Shown here one piece after another: positions 1 through 7,759 of a DNA stretch of 33,767 nt. The notes beneath the pieces are model-generated. The model had not been told where the DNA came from. It saw nothing but the letters and a program-made list of their open reading frames with translations, and searched no databases. The stretch lies in contig JALZWO010000239.1 of NCBI GenBank assembly GCA_023300375.1, positions 1-33,767 on the forward strand, read 5' to 3'. This stretch comes from Granulosicoccus sp. GTDB lineage: Bacteria > Pseudomonadota > Gammaproteobacteria > Granulosicoccales > Granulosicoccaceae. Positions within the stretch are counted from its first letter, which is position 1; each line of letters begins with the position of its first letter. Position numbers and translations under genes: made by a program.

Positions 1-748
1 CCAAGGGTGACCGTTTTGTGCTGTTCAAGAAATTGCGAAATGTTTGGGCAATACCATCGTTGGCAATGGGCTGGGTCAAGGTTTTTGTGGCAGTGTTAAC
101 AATGTCCTCAGGTAGGAGGTCTTTTCGAGCCTCTACTAAGGCGCCCACGAAACTTTGATTAAACTCGGGGTGAGGTTGGATAGTCAGGATGGTGGATCCG
201 TAAGCCAGAGCTGCATGCTTGCAAAAATCGCTGCTGCCAACCGTTTTAGCGCCGTCTGGAATTTCTACAACCTGATCTTGATGAAATGCCATCAACGCGG
301 ATATAGGTTCTGACTGATTAGCGAACGTCACTGGATCTAGATCATATTCTGCCCGACCCACTGACCACCCCCCGTCAAATTTGACGACTTTGCCGCCTAG
401 TGCCTGTGCAATGATCTGGTGTCCGAAGCAGATACCTATCAAGGGTGCACCCTTAGCTTGAATGTCACGAATCAGTTGTTCCAGAGGGGGGATCCAATCG
501 TGATCTTCGTAAGCACCAAAGCGTGAGCCGGTAATTAGCCAAGCATCAGCGTCATTTATGGAATCTGGGAATTCATTGTCTAACACCGCCCAACTTTGAT
601 AGTCGAATGTCGACTCCCCGAGCAGATCAACAAATAGCTGATTGTAATCAGGGTATTGATCAATAATTTCCTCAGGTGCGCGGCCTGCCTGAAGTATGCC
701 CAGTCGTTTTTTCGTATTGGCTGCTGAGGACGTGCTGTGCGATGTCAT
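1..748 (-). CDS. Class I glutamine amidotransferase, GMP-synthase-like (3' end outside window)
   Basis: The reading frame is open from an ATG at 748 to base 1 with no stop, so the C-terminus lies outside the window; about 249 residues are visible. The amidotransferase triad is present: the nucleophile Cys107 sits in GICFGHQ and the His193/Glu195 pair in QPHPEF. This places it in the type 1 glutamine amidotransferase family close to the GuaA glutaminase domain, not in the peptidase C26 (PuuD) type. A TAGGA-type ribosome site lies about 11 bases before the ATG. It follows the PuuB-like gene by 93 bases on the same strand, so a role in hydrolysing gamma-glutamyl intermediates of polyamine or amine catabolism is a reasonable inference; the actual substrate is not shown by the sequence. 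Confidence 0.85.
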   Translation of the reverse strand, partial: MTSHSTSSAANTKKRLGILQAGRAPEEIIDQYPDYNQLFVDLLGESTFDYQSWAVLDNEFPDSINDADAWLITGSRFGAYEDHDWIPPLEQLIRDIQAKGAPLIGICFGHQIIAQALGGKVVKFDGGWSVGRAEYDLDPVTFANQSEPISALMAFHQDQVVEIPDGAKTVGSSDFCKHAALAYGSTILTIQPHPEFNQSFVGALVEARKDLLPEDIVNTATKTLTQPIANDGIAQTFRNFLNSTKRSPL

Positions 749-841
749 GATGAAGAATTCCTACGCAAAAAGGGTTGCGTGTTGAGGGATAGCATACTGT
801 GATAGCACGCCTCTCGGAACGGGGTAACAATCCTTTTCAAT

Positions 842-2119
842 TCACAGGCCAACTGCATCGCGCAGGCCGTACCACCACGAGCCCACTGTTGAATATTGTG
901 CGCCAAACCGCTGGCCTCCTGGAAATGGGTACCATGGCAGTTTGGCAATCTGGTCAAATCTCTCAGTGTTACCGGCTGCGGCTTCTGCAATAAGTCGACC
1001 AAACAAATGCGAGCCGGTGACGCCGTGGCCGCTATAGCCCATTGCATAGTAGGTGGAAGGCCCGAGTTTTCCGAGCTGTGGTACGCGTGAAAACGATAGC
1101 GCAAAGTTACCGCTCCAAGCGTGCGTCACTTTCACCGACTTGAGTTGTGGAAAAACCTTTTCCATATGAGGGCGCAATTTGGCTTCCACATCGGCAGGGT
1201 CGGTCCCGCCGTATACGCTGCCTCCACCAAACAGCAATCGCTTGTCGGCCGACAAACGGTAGTAGTCCAAAATGTAGCGAACATCTTCAACACAGCTGTC
1301 GCTGGGTAAGATCTGTGCGGCAAGATCGTCACTTAATGGCTCAGTTGCCATCACTTGTGTTGATACTGGCATGACGCGAGCGGCCAACTCGGGGACATTC
1401 TTGCCTAAATAGGCATTGCCACAAATCACCAACGTGTTGCAACGCAGTTGTGCGTCGGCTGTGGTGACGAGAGGTTTATCGTGCATTGATTCAATGCTAA
1501 GAACGCGGCTCTGTTCGTGGATGACGCCACCGAGTTGTTCCAGCGCCCGTGCCTCGCCCAAGGCTAGGTTCAAGGGGTGAAGATGTCCACCTGAGTGATC
1601 GACCATACCTCCGCAATATCGGCTGGAGCCCACATGAGCTGCAAGTGCTGAACGATCCAGCATTTCATGATCATCCATGCCATGAGAGGCCCATAGTCGC
1701 TGCTTGGCTTCCAGAGCCTGCATTTGGCGTGCATTGAAAGCCACGAAGATACTGCGTGATTTAAGGTCGCACTCAATTGAATAATCATTAATGAAGTCGC
1801 GAATGATAGATGCACCCTCCTGCAGCACCGTACCCATAAATTGGGCTGATGATTCGCCAAAACGCTTCTCGATGGACTCAAGGCTGGCATTCAGTCCGTT
1901 GATCAACTGACCGCCGTTGCGTCCTGATGCGCCCCAGCCAATGCGCGCTGATTCCAGAAGTGTGACTTGTCGACCGGCTCGTGCCATGTGTATGGCTGCC
2001 GATAATCCACTGAACCCGCCGCCGACAACACAGACGTCGGTTTCATGTTCGCCAGAGATTGCCGCTCGTTGTGGCGAGCTGTTCGCGGAAGCTGCGTAAT
2101 AACTGTCTATATGTTCCAT
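842..2119 (-). CDS. puuB: FAD-dependent gamma-glutamylputrescine oxidase-like protein
   Basis: A 425-residue DAO-family flavoenzyme. The N-terminal HIDSYYAASAN stretch is typical of PuuB proteins and is followed by an FAD-binding Rossmann motif (VVGGGFSGLSAA, about residues 31-42), the acidic end of the second strand (LLES) and ASGRNGGQ at 64-71. A second flavin-contact block, YAMGYSGHGV, lies near the C-terminus. E. coli PuuB oxidises gamma-glutamylputrescine to the aldehyde with release of ammonia and peroxide. Length is close to that of E. coli PuuB. It is the first gene of a minus-strand pair with the glutamine amidotransferase. The exact amine substrate is uncertain because this family is wide, and no glutamine synthetase-like PuuA is visible in the window. 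Confidence 0.82.
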   Translation of the reverse strand: MEHIDSYYAASANSSPQRAAISGEHETDVCVVGGGFSGLSAAIHMARAGRQVTLLESARIGWGASGRNGGQLINGLNASLESIEKRFGESSAQFMGTVLQEGASIIRDFINDYSIECDLKSRSIFVAFNARQMQALEAKQRLWASHGMDDHEMLDRSALAAHVGSSRYCGGMVDHSGGHLHPLNLALGEARALEQLGGVIHEQSRVLSIESMHDKPLVTTADAQLRCNTLVICGNAYLGKNVPELAARVMPVSTQVMATEPLSDDLAAQILPSDSCVEDVRYILDYYRLSADKRLLFGGGSVYGGTDPADVEAKLRPHMEKVFPQLKSVKVTHAWSGNFALSFSRVPQLGKLGPSTYYAMGYSGHGVTGSHLFGRLIAEAAAGNTERFDQIAKLPWYPFPGGQRFGAQYSTVGSWWYGLRDAVGL

Positions 2120-2194
2120 TTTCTTGATCTGGCGTGTGGCTTTAGGTTTTTGATTCGAGGCAATTGCCAGAACTTCGGAATCAGCAATTCACCT

Positions 2195-2224
2195 ATAGTA
2201 GAGGTTGAAGTGGCCTGAAGGCAA
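2195..2224 (-). promoter_or_regulatory. Possible sigma-70 promoter for the puuB-like gene
   Basis: Read on the minus strand, TTGCCT (2224-2219) and TACTAT (2200-2195) are separated by 18 bases, about 75 bases before the puuB ATG. Each box matches the consensus at four of six positions, so this is only a candidate. It lies in the 152-base divergent gap shared with the sucrose-phosphate synthase gene. Confidence 0.3.
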
Positions 2225-2261
2225 TCCAAGGCAGTAGCAGGTTCGAAATAATAGTAAAAAT

Positions 2262-2265
2262 GGAG
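2262..2265 (+). promoter_or_regulatory. Ribosome binding site that decides the sps start
   Basis: GGAG ends six bases before the ATG at 2272. An in-frame ATG at 2260 overlaps this site and has no purine-rich sequence before it, so 2272 is preferred as the start of sucrose-phosphate synthase. Confidence 0.6.
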
Positions 2266-2271
2266 CAATAC

Positions 2272-4476
2272 ATGTCCGATACCCCTTTGCATATCTGTCT
2301 TATCAGCGTTCATGGCTTGATTCGTTCCGACGACTTAGAGCTAGGGTGTGATGCGGACACAGGGGGGCAAGTGCTCTACGTGGTTGAATTGGCAAGGGCA
2401 CTGGCGGCTGAGGCGGCCGTTGGACGTGTTGATCTGGTGACTCGCCAAGTTAGTAGTCACGCTCATAGCAATGATTATTCGCAACTCAGTGAAAAACTCG
2501 CTGATAACGCCAATATTATTCGAATTGAAGCTGGTGGCGATGCTTATCTGCCCAAAGAACAGTTGTGGGAGCATTTAGATAGTTTCGTCGATAATCTGAA
2601 ATTTTATTACGCTGAACAAGGTGTATCGCCGGATGTTATTCATTCGCATTATGCAGACGCTGGTTACGTGGGTAGTCGCCTGTCGTATTTGCTGGACGTG
2701 CCGTTGGTGCATACCGGCCACTCCCTAGGCCGAGTTAAGCGTCGTCGCTTATTCGCCAGTGGAGTCGACAAAGAGACTATTGAAAAGAGTTACAACATGA
2801 GTCGTCGTCTTGCCGCTGAGGAGCAAACGCTCGCTAGTGCGGCTCGGGTTATTACCAGTACACATCAAGAAATCGAGGAACAATACGAACTCTATGACTT
2901 CTATCGTCCGGATGCTATGAGAGTCATTCCACCGGGCACTAATTTGGCAAGATTTCAACCGCCACTTGGGGATGAGGCTGATTCAGACATGGCGATGGCT
3001 TTACAGCGATTTTTGCGCGATCCTGAAAAACCGATGATTCTTGCCCTGTCGCGTGCAGATGCGCGCAAGAATATCGCAACACTTGTGCATGCGTATGGTC
3101 AAGATACTGCCTTGCAAGACCGGGCCAACTTAGTGATTGTGATGGGTAATCGCGAAGAGATCGCCCAGCTGGATGATGGTGCCAGAAAAGTGTTTACAGA
3201 ATTACTCACACTTATAGACACCTACGATCTGTACGGTAAAGTGGCGTATCCCAAGCATCATGGTTCGAATGATGTGCCAGTGCTTTATCGCCTGTGCACC
3301 CTATCGAAAGGTGTATTTGTAAACCCCGCTTTAACAGAGCCTTTTGGCTTGACGCTGATTGAAGCTGCCGCTAGTGGGTTGCCCATTATTGCCACTGAAG
3401 ATGGCGGCCCCGTGGATATCATTGGCAACTGTAAAAATGGTTTGTTGATAGACCCGCTTGATGCGAAGGCGATGGCTGAAGCTGTGCATGCTGTTATTGG
3501 CAATTGGGAGTCTTGGCAGCAAAAATCAGTGGCTGGATTAAAAGGTGTGCGGGAGCACTATGCGTGGGACGCACATGCAAAAAGCTACTTGCAAATGTTG
3601 TCAGGCATCGTAGAGGCCAAAGAGGGGCCCAGGGTACCGGCGGCGGGTCAGGATTTTACGGCCAGCAAAATTGATCGCGTGTTGTTTACAGACTTGAATA
3701 GAAGTTTGATTGGTGATGAAGCCGCATTGCAGAAGCTCATTAGCCTAGTGCGTTCTAACCGACGACGCATGAAATTCGGTATCAACACAGGATTGCGATT
3801 TGATGCAGCTTTACGGCTGCTAAAGCAACATCGAATTCCCGAGCCCGACTTTCTTATCACAAGCACTGGCACGCAGGTGAATTTTGCACCCAAGCTCACC
3901 GACGATACGGCATGGACTCTACAAATTGAGAAGCAATGGACGCCCAAGCAAGTTAAGCGGGTAATGCGTGAGATTCCAGGTGTTAGTTTGCGAGACGCCG
4001 AGCAACAAAGTCCGTTTAAAATCAGCTATCTGTACGATGGGCAGCTTGCGCCATCTCTGGCGGAAATCAGCGCTCGTCTCTATCAAGAGGCACAGGCGGT
4101 TAATGTCATCTTCTCGCACGGAAAATTTCTGAATGTTGTGCCTATTCGCGCATCAAAAGGTTTGGCGATGCGCTACGTAGTTGAGCAGTTTGGAATTCCT
4201 CTCGAACGCACACTCGCCATTGGTGGCTCAGGTGCTGATGAAGACATGATGCGCGGCAACATGCTGGCAGCCATTGTGGGTAATCGTAGCCATGAGGAAC
4301 TCTCTGGAGTTTCAGAGAACAATACGATATACGTGACAAGGAAGAGTTTTGCCGCTGGTATCCTCGAGGCCATGGAGCATTACGATTTCCTTGGTGCTTG
4401 TGTTGCACCGGCCACTGAACAAGCCGATGACAGTGGTGCACAAACAGCTGATACTACAACGGAGCCTGTTGAATGA
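2272..4476 (+). CDS. sps: Sucrose-phosphate synthase with degenerate C-terminal phosphatase-like domain
   Basis: A 734-residue, two-domain protein. The GT-B glycosyltransferase part (about residues 5-450) opens with DADTGGQ, the sugar-acceptor loop of sucrose synthesising enzymes. It also has GHSLGR, LSRADARKN and the donor-site block EPFGLTLIEA with the two conserved glutamates (about 356 and 364). It should make sucrose 6-phosphate from UDP- or ADP-glucose and fructose 6-phosphate in the cytoplasm. The C-terminal part (from about 465) is a HAD-IIB domain whose first motif reads DLNRS instead of the active DxDxT, and whose last motif reads GGSGADED, so the phosphatase is probably inactive, as in plant and cyanobacterial two-domain SPS. 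The separate phosphatase gene overlaps its end by four bases. Sucrose is a known compatible solute in salt-adapted bacteria. Confidence 0.9.
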   Translation: MSDTPLHICLISVHGLIRSDDLELGCDADTGGQVLYVVELARALAAEAAVGRVDLVTRQVSSHAHSNDYSQLSEKLADNANIIRIEAGGDAYLPKEQLWEHLDSFVDNLKFYYAEQGVSPDVIHSHYADAGYVGSRLSYLLDVPLVHTGHSLGRVKRRRLFASGVDKETIEKSYNMSRRLAAEEQTLASAARVITSTHQEIEEQYELYDFYRPDAMRVIPPGTNLARFQPPLGDEADSDMAMALQRFLRDPEKPMILALSRADARKNIATLVHAYGQDTALQDRANLVIVMGNREEIAQLDDGARKVFTELLTLIDTYDLYGKVAYPKHHGSNDVPVLYRLCTLSKGVFVNPALTEPFGLTLIEAAASGLPIIATEDGGPVDIIGNCKNGLLIDPLDAKAMAEAVHAVIGNWESWQQKSVAGLKGVREHYAWDAHAKSYLQMLSGIVEAKEGPRVPAAGQDFTASKIDRVLFTDLNRSLIGDEAALQKLISLVRSNRRRMKFGINTGLRFDAALRLLKQHRIPEPDFLITSTGTQVNFAPKLTDDTAWTLQIEKQWTPKQVKRVMREIPGVSLRDAEQQSPFKISYLYDGQLAPSLAEISARLYQEAQAVNVIFSHGKFLNVVPIRASKGLAMRYVVEQFGIPLERTLAIGGSGADEDMMRGNMLAAIVGNRSHEELSGVSENNTIYVTRKSFAAGILEAMEHYDFLGACVAPATEQADDSGAQTADTTTEPVE

Positions 4477-5348
4477 AACTGGTCTGTTCTGACCTAGACA
4501 GAACCCTGCTACCCAACGGAGACCAGCCTGAATCGCCTCATGCTAGAGCGATTCTCTGGCATTTGTTGATCACTCACGAGCTTGCCATTGCTTATGTCTC
4601 AGGGCGCAATCTTGATCTTGTGCTCAGGGCCATTGAAGATTACGACCTCGCAGTGCCTGTTGCTATCGCGGCTGATGTGGGTACTAGCATCTACTGGAGG
4701 ACAAAAGACACTTGGCAATTTGATGTCAGTTGGCAAGGCCTGATTGGTCTGGACTGGAACGGGTGCGATAGTGAACACATACAGCGATTACTCGAATCTG
4801 TAACGTCGCTGAGTAGTCAAAGTGCGGATAGGCAGTCTCGGTACAAGTGCAGTTTTTTCTACGTCCACGGTATGGATGAAGTGCAGATCGAGCAAGAAGT
4901 CCAACAGCGATTAACAGGCGATGGCATCAAGGCATCTCTGTTATTCAGTCATGATCCGTTAACCGATCAAGGCTTGCTGGATGTTGTGCCACAATCTGCG
5001 ACCAAACGTGAAGCTGTGGCGTACATGGCTACACAGTCGAAGCTCCATCTAAACGATGTGCTTTTTGCCGGCGATAGTGGCAATGATGTGACAGCTTTAG
5101 TGGCTGACCATCCAGGCGTTTTAGTAGCCAATGCTGATGACGCTACGAGAGCTGCGGTGCTAAAACGTAAAGACGAGATGGCAAATGCTGCCCATATCTA
5201 TTTTGCTGGTGGCAACCTTGAGGTTGCAGGGCATGAGAGCCTAAATGGTAATTACTCATCGGGTATTATCGAAGCTCTTTTGCACTATCAGCCAAGCTTG
5301 CGAGCCTGTTTAAATGACTTGAACTGGCTTCGTGCTGCGTTGAAGTGA
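4473..5348 (+). CDS. spp: Sucrose-6-phosphate phosphatase (HAD-IIB)
   Basis: A 291-residue HAD hydrolase with all four catalytic motifs intact: DLDRT with nucleophile Asp7 and acid/base Asp9, the SGR motif around Ser43, Lys178 in TKRE, and GDSGND at 200-205 for magnesium binding. It would remove phosphate from sucrose 6-phosphate made by the upstream enzyme. The ATG overlaps the stop of the synthase gene (ATGA), so the two are translationally coupled. The contrast between its complete active site and the degenerate domain of its neighbour explains why both are kept. No fructokinase, sucrase or transporter gene lies beside it. Confidence 0.88.
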   Translation: MKLVCSDLDRTLLPNGDQPESPHARAILWHLLITHELAIAYVSGRNLDLVLRAIEDYDLAVPVAIAADVGTSIYWRTKDTWQFDVSWQGLIGLDWNGCDSEHIQRLLESVTSLSSQSADRQSRYKCSFFYVHGMDEVQIEQEVQQRLTGDGIKASLLFSHDPLTDQGLLDVVPQSATKREAVAYMATQSKLHLNDVLFAGDSGNDVTALVADHPGVLVANADDATRAAVLKRKDEMANAAHIYFAGGNLEVAGHESLNGNYSSGIIEALLHYQPSLRACLNDLNWLRAALK

Positions 5349-5406
5349 TCGCCTGTTTTAGCAGTTATACTGGTACTCCGCTGGCAACGCCCTAAAGGCC
5401 CACATC

Positions 5407-6756
5407 ATGTCCTCGCGTAATTATCCGACGGTATCACTTCACCTACTCGACCAGCTCGATGACGCTCAGCGTGCCCAGCTGTTGAGTCGCTCAGAAGATG
5501 ATCTGACATCGTTTCTTGATGGTGTTAAGCCCATCATCAAGGCTGTGAAAGAGGAGGGCGATTTGGCGCTTGCTCGTTTTGCTCAGCAATATGACGGTGC
5601 AATTTCCTTGCAATCTGACGAAATTGCCGCCACTCGGCAAGAGATAGACAAGGCTTTTGATCAGATCGACAAAGCGATGATCGAAACGCTGGAATATTCA
5701 GCAGATAATATTCGCCGTTTTCATGAGGCTCAGCGCCCTCCCGAGATGTGGATGAAAGAAATCCGTCCAGGCGTGCTGGTGGGGGAGCGTGCAACGGCCA
5801 TTGACTCGGTGGCCTGTTATTCACCACGAGGTAAGGGTGTGTTCCCGTCTGTCACGCTAATGACAGCAATACCTGCAGTGGTTGCTGGGGTGCCAGAGCC
5901 CATTATCCTGACGCCTCCTGGTGCTGACGGTAAAGTTGACCCGGCCACACTGGTGGCAGCTAGATTGGCTGGGGTCGAGCAGGTTTACAAGGCCGGTGGA
6001 GCGCAGGCCGTCGCCGCTGCCGCTTTCGGCACAGCCACTGTACCGCGCTGTTTCAAAATCGTGGGCCCGGGTAGTTCATGGGTAGTCGCTGCTAAACGAG
6101 AGCTTATCGGATTGATAGATCCGGGATTGGTAGCAGGGCCTACCGAAACTATTATTCTTGCCGACGAGACGGCCAACCCGTTAATTGCAGCGCTGGATAT
6201 GACGATCGAATCAGAGCATGGCAACGATAGCAGTGCATTTTTGGTGACATGGGATGCCGATCTGGCTCGAGCGGTTGTTAATGCTATTCCCGATTACTGG
6301 GACCAGCAGAGCGAGACGTTGGCGGGTTACTCATCAACCGTGCTTAGCGGCAAGCGAGGAGGTGTCGTTTTAGCGAGCTCCCCAGAAGCTGCGTATGCCT
6401 TCATTAACGATTATGCTCCCGAGCACTGCCAGGTATTGTCGAAACACCCGTACGAGCATCTGGCGTACATTCGCAATGCCAGCGAAATTCTTCTGGGTGA
6501 ACACGCCGCTGGATCTATCGCCAATTACATGATGGGTCCAAATTGTGTGTTGCCAACATCGGGCGCTGCCCGTACCCAATCTCCACTGGGCGTACATGAT
6601 TTTATGAAAACCTGTTCGGTGGGGCATATGACAGCCAATGGCTATAAGGAAATGGCACCGCACACGCATCGCTTTGCCAGTTACGAAGGCTTTGACGGAC
6701 ACGCTAATGCTGTCTCTGAGCTGCGCGATGAAGCTATGCGTAGTAACGACTATTAA
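5407..6756 (+). CDS. Divergent histidinol-dehydrogenase family protein, probably not histidine biosynthesis
   Basis: A 449-residue protein aligned end to end with HisD from memory of the E. coli sequence. Conserved are the catalytic pair in APEH (Glu339, His340), the GPG/AKR nucleotide-binding region (220-231), His271 in SEHG and His432 near the C-terminus. Two of the four zinc-ligand positions differ: E. coli Gln259 corresponds to Glu268 and Asp360 to Asn373. The glycine-rich loop reads YSPRGKG where HisD has YxPGG. The HisD family also contains sulfopropanediol 3-dehydrogenase (HpsN), so a different alcohol substrate is likely. No other his gene is present. The dsrC-like gene starts three bases after its stop, so it heads a sulfur-relay operon. 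A TATACT at 5366-5371 may be its -10 box, with no good -35 box. Confidence 0.82.
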   Translation: MSSRNYPTVSLHLLDQLDDAQRAQLLSRSEDDLTSFLDGVKPIIKAVKEEGDLALARFAQQYDGAISLQSDEIAATRQEIDKAFDQIDKAMIETLEYSADNIRRFHEAQRPPEMWMKEIRPGVLVGERATAIDSVACYSPRGKGVFPSVTLMTAIPAVVAGVPEPIILTPPGADGKVDPATLVAARLAGVEQVYKAGGAQAVAAAAFGTATVPRCFKIVGPGSSWVVAAKRELIGLIDPGLVAGPTETIILADETANPLIAALDMTIESEHGNDSSAFLVTWDADLARAVVNAIPDYWDQQSETLAGYSSTVLSGKRGGVVLASSPEAAYAFINDYAPEHCQVLSKHPYEHLAYIRNASEILLGEHAAGSIANYMMGPNCVLPTSGAARTQSPLGVHDFMKTCSVGHMTANGYKEMAPHTHRFASYEGFDGHANAVSELRDEAMRSNDY

Positions 6757-6759
6757 AAA

Positions 6760-7086
6760 ATGACGACATTACTAGGCACTGTAGAAACTGATCACGAAGG
6801 CTATTTAATGAGCCGTTCCTCTTGGTCAAGAGAGTTGGCTATTGATATGGCTGCCACCGATGACATAACACTGTCGGATGCTCACTGGGAGGTTATAGAA
6901 TTTTTGCAGGAGTACTACGACAACTATGAAATTGCGCCTGCGATTCGTATTTTGACCAAACAGATCGGCAAACGATTCGGGCAAGAAAAGGGTAACAGTA
7001 AGTATTTATACGAGCTTTTCCCCAAAGGCCCTGCAAAACAAGCGTGCCGCTACGCTGGATTACCTAAGCCTACAGGCTGTGTTTGA
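6760..7086 (+). CDS. dsrC: DsrC-type sulfur carrier / thiol relay protein
   Basis: A 108-residue protein closely matching DsrC, including LTKxIGKxxG, GNSKYLYxLFPxGPAKQA and the flexible C-terminal arm with both redox cysteines, Cys96 and Cys107, eleven positions apart as in genuine DsrC. TusE-type proteins keep only the last of these, so this copy can form the intramolecular disulfide or trisulfide typical of dissimilatory DsrC. In known systems DsrC carries sulfur between DsrAB and the DsrMKJOP membrane complex. Here it lies three bases after the HisD-like gene, and its last codons overlap the GTG start of the DsrM-like gene by eight bases. No clear Shine-Dalgarno precedes its ATG, in keeping with coupled translation. 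Its partner enzyme here is not DsrAB as far as the window shows. Confidence 0.93.
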   Translation: MTTLLGTVETDHEGYLMSRSSWSRELAIDMAATDDITLSDAHWEVIEFLQEYYDNYEIAPAIRILTKQIGKRFGQEKGNSKYLYELFPKGPAKQACRYAGLPKPTGCV

Positions 7087-7756
7087 TTTAGCCCTAGCGC
7101 TATCTTATTCTCTAGCATTGGTGTGGCTTGTGGGTGGCTGCGCATATCGCGTGGGCATCTGGCTTAAAGCACGTAATAGTTTACCCATACCGCTAACGCC
7201 AGCACCGCGCACGCGTTCAGGTGTGGTGATGCGCTTGTGCCTTGAGTTGTTCGCTTTTCGCTCGTTGGCACGCGCAGATAAAACAACTTGGTTAGCCAGC
7301 TTGTTATTTCACTATGGTCTATTGTGGCTGGCGATCGTTCATTTGCGATTTGTGTTTACGTCCCTGCCCACGTTTTTGATACCGTTTATTCAATACAGTG
7401 GTTGGGCCACACTGTGCGTCATTGTTGGTTTGTCGGTTTTGTTGCTGCGTCGTTTGCTGGTCGATAGAGTGCGTTATGTCTCGGCTCCTAGCGACTACTT
7501 GCACCTTATGCTGCTGATATCGATTGCTGTTTCTGGCGCGCTTCTTAAGCGTGTGTGGCCAGTGAATTTGTTCGAGGTGGGTGAGTTTTTGCGTGGTGTA
7601 TTCAGGGTCTCCTGGGTGCCATTGCCCGATCATGCTGGTTTGGTGGTTCACTTGTTGTTAGTCCTCGTGTTGTTGTTGGTATTTCCAATCAGCAAACTCT
7701 TGCATGGTGTTGGGGTCATTGTTAGCCCCACGTTTAATCAACGAGACCGAGGCTGA
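7079..7756 (+). CDS. DsrM/NarI-like cytochrome b membrane subunit
   Basis: A 225-residue membrane protein starting at a GTG that overlaps the end of dsrC. It has about five hydrophobic segments (roughly 5-28, 72-93, 105-127, 138-155 and 186-208). Histidines lie inside or at the ends of these helices: His78, His88, His142, His191 and His209. That pattern fits the two-haem b NarI/DsrM/TmcC family, which exchanges electrons between the quinone pool and a cytoplasmic iron-sulfur subunit. The next gene encodes such a subunit three bases on. An unusual point is the short length against typical DsrM proteins. Haem ligation is inferred from spacing only. Confidence 0.8.
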   Translation: MFDLALALSYSLALVWLVGGCAYRVGIWLKARNSLPIPLTPAPRTRSGVVMRLCLELFAFRSLARADKTTWLASLLFHYGLLWLAIVHLRFVFTSLPTFLIPFIQYSGWATLCVIVGLSVLLLRRLLVDRVRYVSAPSDYLHLMLLISIAVSGALLKRVWPVNLFEVGEFLRGVFRVSWVPLPDHAGLVVHLLLVLVLLLVFPISKLLHGVGVIVSPTFNQRDRG

Positions 7757-7759
7757 GCT

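Noticed and set aside
2260-2271. Upstream ATG (2260) as sucrose-phosphate synthase start
   Set aside because: It covers the GGAG site that is well spaced for the ATG at 2272 and has no ribosome site of its own.
5407-6756. Annotation as histidine biosynthesis hisD
   Set aside because: Two zinc-ligand positions differ, no other his gene is near, and the gene is packed against dsrC.
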